Of a DNA stretch of 6,415 bases, positions 5,054-6,415 are shown piece after piece; positions within the stretch are counted from its first letter, which is position 1; every line of letters starts with the position of its first letter. A model generated the notes under the pieces. The model did not search any database, was not told where the DNA came from, and saw only the letters and a program-made list of their open reading frames with translations. Origin of the DNA: Desulfobacteraceae bacterium (GTDB lineage Bacteria > Desulfobacterota > Desulfobacteria > Desulfobacterales > Desulfosalsimonadaceae); NCBI GenBank assembly GCA_021162325.1, contig JAGGYV010000133.1, positions 1 through 6,415 of the forward strand, written 5' to 3'. A program made the position numbers and the translations under genes.

Positions 5054-5119
5054 GGACCAGCGGGGACTTTTGACATTATGTTGAGTTCAACATAATTGTT
5101 CAAAAGTCCCCGCTGGTCC
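5054..5119. repeat. Very strong 66-base hairpin (20-bp perfect outer stem plus 10-bp inner stem)
   Basis: The arms 5054-5073 (GGACCAGCGGGGACTTTTGA) and 5100-5119 are perfect complements over 20 bp. Inside, ATTATGTTGA (5075-5084) and TCAACATAAT (5087-5096) add 10 bp around a nominal two-base loop; a C faces TGT at the junction. It sits 62 bases after the stop of the unknown gene and 25 bases before the nucleotidyltransferase start. It could be a bidirectional terminator, although no T run follows, or a transcript-stabilising structure. It could also be the folded palindromic remnant of a mobile element, since it contains GTCCCC as do the repeats at 4342-4370. Confidence 0.85.
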
Positions 5120-5144
5120 TTATACTGAATTAAGGAAAGGATAG

Positions 5145-6008
5145 GTGAATTTGAATAACCATTTTAAAAACAGACGCGTAACAACGGCATTGCTTCTTGC
5201 AGCCGGCACGGGGAGTCGTCTGTATCCCCTTACGAAAAGTATGCCGAAGTGCCTTACAAAGGTCAATGGAACGTCCATTCTTGAACGGCTTGTTGATTGT
5301 TTAAATCAGCAGGGCTTCAAACGCCTGGTTGTGGTCACGGGGCACCTTGAACATTGTATTCGGGAGTTTCTGGGAACACGGGCCGGCAACATGACCGTCG
5401 AGTATATTTTCAGCCCGCTGTATGCGACGACCAATAACATTTATTCACTCTGGATGGCCCGTGAACGTATTCATGAGCCGTTTCTGCTGATCGAAAGCGA
5501 TCTTGTCTTTGATGAATCTCTGCTGGATAATATGCTTTATCCTGATAGAATTGCCGTTGCACACATGCAGCCGTGGATGAACGGCACCACTGTCACAGCC
5601 AATCAATTTAAAAAGGTTAAGGCCTTCCAGAGCGGCACGGCCGGCCCTTCAAATGAGATCAGATACAAAACGGTGAATATTTACAGTTTCTCGCGCACTT
5701 CATGGCTTTCTATTTCAAAAAAATTAGACCGGTTCATTTCAGCGGGCAGGGTACATGATTATTATGAGGCCGTCTTTGCGGACATGGTGGATAGCGGAGA
5801 CCTCTCGCTTCAGACCGTCTCTTTTGACAGCAATCCCTGGTATGAAATAGATACCATTGCAGATCTCGCCGAAGCTGAGAAACTTTTTCCGATAGACGCA
5901 TATAAAAATAACAATATCATGCCGCAGCCCTCAGTAAGGCCTCTGTTTCATCAAACAAGCAGACAGGCGGAGACGACGCCACGCCCCGTTTCCGTTGTTA
6001 GAATTTAA
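5145..6008 (+). CDS. LicC/PntC-type nucleotidyltransferase (probable CTP:phosphocholine or CTP:2-aminoethylphosphonate cytidylyltransferase)
   Basis: It transfers a nucleotide from an NTP (CTP expected) to a small phosphorylated or phosphonate head group, making a CDP/CMP-activated donor in the cytosol. Motifs visible are LLLAAGTGSRLYPLTKSMPKCL (16-37) with the likely catalytic Lys35, TTNNIYSLW (95-103) typical of LicC-like enzymes, the metal-binding Asp119 in ESDLVFD, and a second metal Asp236 in WYEIDTIADLAEAEKLF (232-248). The core ends near residue 250. The last about 37 residues are low-complexity and match no catalytic motif; in fused PntC proteins this is where the linker to an aminotransferase would begin. 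GTG 5145 is chosen because AAGGA (5132-5136) lies eight bases upstream; TTG 5151 is an alternative. An aminotransferase gene follows after 84 bases on the same strand. A hexose-1-phosphate substrate is less likely given NNIYSLW. Confidence 0.85.
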   Translation: MNLNNHFKNRRVTTALLLAAGTGSRLYPLTKSMPKCLTKVNGTSILERLVDCLNQQGFKRLVVVTGHLEHCIREFLGTRAGNMTVEYIFSPLYATTNNIYSLWMARERIHEPFLLIESDLVFDESLLDNMLYPDRIAVAHMQPWMNGTTVTANQFKKVKAFQSGTAGPSNEIRYKTVNIYSFSRTSWLSISKKLDRFISAGRVHDYYEAVFADMVDSGDLSLQTVSFDSNPWYEIDTIADLAEAEKLFPIDAYKNNNIMPQPSVRPLFHQTSRQAETTPRPVSVVRI

Positions 6009-6043
6009 ACTCATGCTTTCAATTTAGGGCGCTGACCCGTCTG

Positions 6044-6063
6044 CTCTTCAAGAAAATGAAGAG
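6044..6063 (+). other. Small hairpin between the nucleotidyltransferase and aminotransferase genes
   Basis: CTCTTCA (6044-6050) pairs perfectly with TGAAGAG (6057-6063) around AGAAAA. No T run follows, so it is not an obvious terminator. It may affect messenger processing or stability between the two genes, or be incidental. Confidence 0.3.
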
Positions 6064-6092
6064 TCTCAAAAACAACCAACAGGAACGTATAT

Positions 6093-6415
6093 ATGAAGCA
6101 ATATGATTATGAGACTCAAGCACAAAAATACGAATTCATCTCCGGGCAGCATGGCGGTTACTATCGTCATGATTTTATTGACCACGCTTATCTTTATAAT
6201 CTCTATTTCCCGCCAGAGGCTGTTTTTACCAGTTTCAAAAATCAGATACATGACATTGTCCTGAACTACCCGGTTGCCCAAGATGCCCTTGCCGGTCTTA
6301 TCGGAAAGCTGATCCATCAACCGGCTGAAAGGATTGTCGTCGGAAATGGTGCGGCCGAACTTATAAAAATTGTCTCGGGTCACATATGCGGTAAGTTGAT
6401 AGTCCCGGTACCCTC
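6093..6415 (+). CDS. PLP-dependent aminotransferase, class I/II fold, PntC-like (N-terminal part; runs off the window)
   Basis: The 107 visible residues stay open to the window edge. ATG 6093 has AGGA (6081-6084) eight bases upstream. Motifs fit fold-type I aminotransferases of the histidinol-phosphate aminotransferase kind, and in particular the aminotransferase half of PntC: GQHGGYYRHDFIDHAYLYNLYFPP (18-41), NYPVAQD (58-64) and VVGNGAAELI (82-91), the last forming the phosphate-binding turn for PLP. The catalytic lysine would lie beyond the window. The pairing with the upstream nucleotidyltransferase suggests that it supplies or modifies the amino group of the head group being activated, for example phosphonoacetaldehyde to 2-aminoethylphosphonate. 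That substrate is inference. Confidence 0.85.
   Translation, partial: MKQYDYETQAQKYEFISGQHGGYYRHDFIDHAYLYNLYFPPEAVFTSFKNQIHDIVLNYPVAQDALAGLIGKLIHQPAERIVVGNGAAELIKIVSGHICGKLIVPVP

Noticed and set aside
4741..5103. 120-codon open frame on the minus strand
   Set aside because: It is antisense to the 4471-4992 gene and starts inside the large hairpin; it has no motif and no ribosome site, and the plus-strand reading is better supported.
5054..5119. Integron attC site
   Set aside because: The stem is nearly perfect and lacks the unpaired extra-helical bases and the GTTRRRY/RYYYAAC core pairs of attC.
5099..5126. Promoter TTCAAA / TATACT for the nucleotidyltransferase gene
   Set aside because: The boxes are plausible (16-base spacing), but transcription would start at the ribosome site itself, leaving almost no leader, and the -35 lies in the hairpin arm.
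6066..6383. 105-codon open frame on the minus strand
   Set aside because: It is antisense to the aminotransferase, whose GNGAAELI and NYPVAQD motifs are clear on the plus strand.

Overview
The window reads as a chromosomal segment of a Gram-negative anaerobe-type bacterium. The best guess is a Desulfobacterota (deltaproteobacterial) sulfate reducer of the Desulfobacterales kind. That guess rests on the style of the NqrF protein, the moderate GC content, the CGGC-domain protein, and intergenic repeats ending in GATGGCTTCGTAAAAAG, which I associate with such genomes. It is inference, since no rRNA or other marker gene is present.

Layout, left to right. (1) 9-1229: nqrF, the NADH-oxidising subunit of the Na+-translocating NADH:quinone reductase; the rest of the nqr operon would lie upstream of the window. 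(2) 1230-1731: no gene, but packed with repeats: a 379-bp element with terminal inverted repeats that encloses a pair of REP hairpins, then a separate small REP-like hairpin. (3) 1732-1968 (minus): a 78-residue protein of unknown function, divergent from (4) 2083-2862: a Sir2-family NAD-dependent protein deacylase. (5) 2849-3015: a second terminal-inverted-repeat element whose left end supplies the sirtuin stop codon. (6) 3066-3512: a CGGC-domain, cysteine-rich putative metal-binding protein, followed by (7) 3535-3804: the decayed remains of a SAM-dependent methyltransferase. (8) 3838-4085: a third element of the same family, in inverted orientation. (9) 4086-4470: non-coding, with a weak terminator, a tandem CTGTCCCCGTAATT repeat and a promoter. 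(10) 4471-4992: an unrecognised 173-residue protein. (11) 5054-5119: a very strong hairpin with a perfect 20-bp outer stem. (12) 5145-6008: a LicC/PntC-type nucleotidyltransferase, followed by (13) 6093 to the window end: the N-terminal third of a PLP-dependent aminotransferase.

Two themes stand out. First, three non-coding elements share ends close to GATGGCTTCGTAAAAAG and internal modules in mosaic combinations, and each sits just behind a gene or gene remnant. They look like a MITE-type non-autonomous mobile family. Two modules occur as inverted pairs and could support inversion of the sirtuin/CGGC segment. Second, the last two genes look like the two halves of the fused cytidylyltransferase-aminotransferase PntC, encoded as separate neighbouring genes. 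This suggests activation of 2-aminoethylphosphonate, or a phosphocholine-like head group, for decorating lipids or surface polysaccharide. I see no rRNA, tRNA or CRISPR array.
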